Positions 60,232-61,213 of a stretch of DNA of 61,213 nucleotides are shown in pieces. Numbering within the stretch: the first letter of the stretch is position 1; every line of letters starts with the position of its first letter. The translations under genes and the position numbers were made by a program. The notes under the pieces are model-generated. The model worked only from the letters and a program-made list of their open reading frames with translations. It searched no databases and was not told the DNA's origin. This DNA is from an uncultured Collinsella sp. (lineage in GTDB: Bacteria > Actinomycetota > Coriobacteriia > Coriobacteriales > Coriobacteriaceae): assembly GCA_902470925.1 (NCBI GenBank), contig CABRIF010000002.1, positions 1 to 61,213 on the forward strand. Direction: 5' to 3'.

Positions 60232-61167
60232 TCAACTGTGCGCCCCGCCCTCGTACAAAAGGTCCGCCAGCTCATCCAGCGCCGCGGGATAGCTGAACTC
60301 CGCGCTCATGCCGAACAGATCGGACGGCAGGTCGTATACGCAGCCCGTCTGGACCGCCCGGAAATGCCCCCAGATGTCGTTTTCCGTAAACTCCTTCGCG
60401 AACATCTGCATCACCTGGTCGGGCAGGGCATGCGCGCAGCGCAGAATGACATCCGGGTCGCGCTCGAGCATATCCTCGGTGTTCACGTTGACGAAATCAG
60501 ACGATGGGTCGGCATACACGTTCTCGCCTCCCGACAGCGCCACCAAGCTGCCCACGTAGCTGCCCGGCGTTGCCACCACATACGAACCCGGCACGCCCAT
60601 GAGCACGAGCACCCGAGGCGGCTCCACATGCGCGGTCCGCTGGCGGATGCGCTCCATCTCGGCCTCGTATTCCCGGCGCAGCTCCTGCGCCGCACGTTCG
60701 CGTGAGAACTTCGATCCCAGGTAATCGGCGGACTCGTAGAGCCCATCCACGCTGCCCAGGTCCAGAAACACGCATGCCAGGCCAGCCGCCGCGTACTTCG
60801 GGCGCAGGTCCTCGGCCAAGGATGCCGGCGACAGCACACAGGTGGGCCGCAAGACGGAAAGCCGCTCGAGGTCCGGCGCCATCGCCGTGCCCACCTGGGG
60901 CAGGCCCTCGTAACGCGCCGGCAAACCCCGCGCCGTTTGGGGCACGCCCACCAGATCGAGCCCCAGCCGGTCGCACACCTCGGCGACCGCGGGGCTGGTT
61001 GCCACCAGACGTCGCTGTGCTCGTCCCTGTGCACCCGTGGGATGCTGGTCCACGCAGCCCGCCCCCATCAGGGCGAACGCCGCCGAGCCAACAAGGGCAA
61101 GGGCCCCGCGCCGACTCACGACGGAAACCCGAGCAGTACCGTACACGCCCCTCACGCACCCCTGCAA
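60232..61167 (-). CDS. isdE: IsdE-like heme-binding lipoprotein, 5' end unresolved
   Basis: At least 290 residues of a periplasmic-binding-type lipoprotein. VGTAMAPDLERL (Met) and ILRCAHALPDQV (His) match the two heme-iron ligands of S. aureus IsdE. LVLMGVPGSYVVATPGSYVGSLV and YDLPSDLFGMSAEF are also IsdE words. The signal SRRGALALVGSAAFALMGAGC has Arg-Arg and a Cys. GTG codons at 61155, 61146 and 61119 are possible starts; the real one may be beyond the contig. The frame that runs to 61182 (MYKRQ) is adapter. Confidence 0.85.
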   Translation of the reverse strand: MQGCVRGVYGTARVSVVSRRGALALVGSAAFALMGAGCVDQHPTGAQGRAQRRLVATSPAVAEVCDRLGLDLVGVPQTARGLPARYEGLPQVGTAMAPDLERLSVLRPTCVLSPASLAEDLRPKYAAAGLACVFLDLGSVDGLYESADYLGSKFSRERAAQELRREYEAEMERIRQRTAHVEPPRVLVLMGVPGSYVVATPGSYVGSLVALSGGENVYADPSSDFVNVNTEDMLERDPDVILRCAHALPDQVMQMFAKEFTENDIWGHFRAVQTGCVYDLPSDLFGMSAEFSYPAALDELADLLYEGGAHS

Positions 61168-61213
61168 CTGTCTCTTATACACATCTGACGCTGCCGACGA
61201 TACTCCTTGTGTA
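61168..61213. other. Illumina Nextera adapter left in the assembly
   Basis: CTGTCTCTTATACACATCT (61168-61186) is the Tn5 mosaic end. GACGCTGCCGACGA (61187-61200) is the Nextera read-1 adapter. TACTCCTT (61201-61208) is the reverse complement of index AAGGAGTA (S507 by memory), and GTGTA starts the i5 flow-cell adapter. These bases are not biological. Confidence 0.98.

Noticed and set aside
61120..61182. N-terminal extension MYKRQ of the heme-binding protein
   Set aside because: Translated from the Tn5 mosaic end of the sequencing adapter.

Overview
The window looks like one whole contig from a draft assembly of a high-GC Coriobacteriia gut bacterium, most likely Collinsella or a close relative. 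That assignment is an inference from codon use, the guaA neighbourhood, and the mix of PTS sugar-acid catabolism, anchored sialidase and IsdE-type heme uptake. The contig starts inside an insertion-sequence end. Its last 46 bases are synthetic Nextera sequencing adapter, so the last gene has no known start.

Layout. (1) 1-3208: two IS110-family elements (IS1111-like, with subterminal inverted repeats); one is inserted, in opposite orientation, into the non-coding right end of the other. (2) 3209-4069: a yjdF-family gene behind a long leader. (3) 4070-38909: an integrative and conjugative element (ICE) of about 34.8 kb, inserted into the last codons of guaA. Its ends are marked by an exact 15-bp direct repeat at 4070-4084 and 38895-38909. 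(4) 38895-61167: chromosome, with guaA, an L-asparaginase, a PTS and sugar-acid dehydratase/aldolase operon, a dihydrouridine synthase, a cell-wall-anchored sialidase, tRNA-Gln, a phosphoglycolate-type phosphatase, lipoproteins and a heme ABC transporter. (5) 61168-61213: adapter.

Inside the ICE, from left to right: a metal or siderophore uptake cargo (AraC regulator, ECF transporter T, A and S components, a single-chain fused YbtP/YbtQ-like ABC transporter, and a DtxR-family regulator); a replication module (two small HTH proteins, an initiator-like HTH protein whose 3' coding end carries an iteron-like array, and a DnaC-like loader); a Gram-positive type IV secretion system (PcfB/DUF3801, VirD4, Maff2, PrgI/VirB3, VirB4, a muramidase-NlpC/P60 protein, a VirB6-like protein); a surface adhesin with a class B sortase; an EcsC-like protein; then, on the minus strand, relaxase, MobC, a candidate oriT, ParB and ParA; and finally a MobC-like protein, tyrosine integrase, excisionase and a divergent XRE repressor.

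The least expected signals are DNA motifs and shared tails rather than single genes: a 33/33/33/23-bp phased repeat array inside the initiator gene; GTAC-N6-GTAC sites at both the xis/repressor and parA control regions; at least nine copies of a GTTTACTCCCC motif beside the guaA attachment site; a C-terminal Ala/Arg tail shared by three otherwise different ICE proteins; and a leader module shared between yjdF and the first ICE operon.
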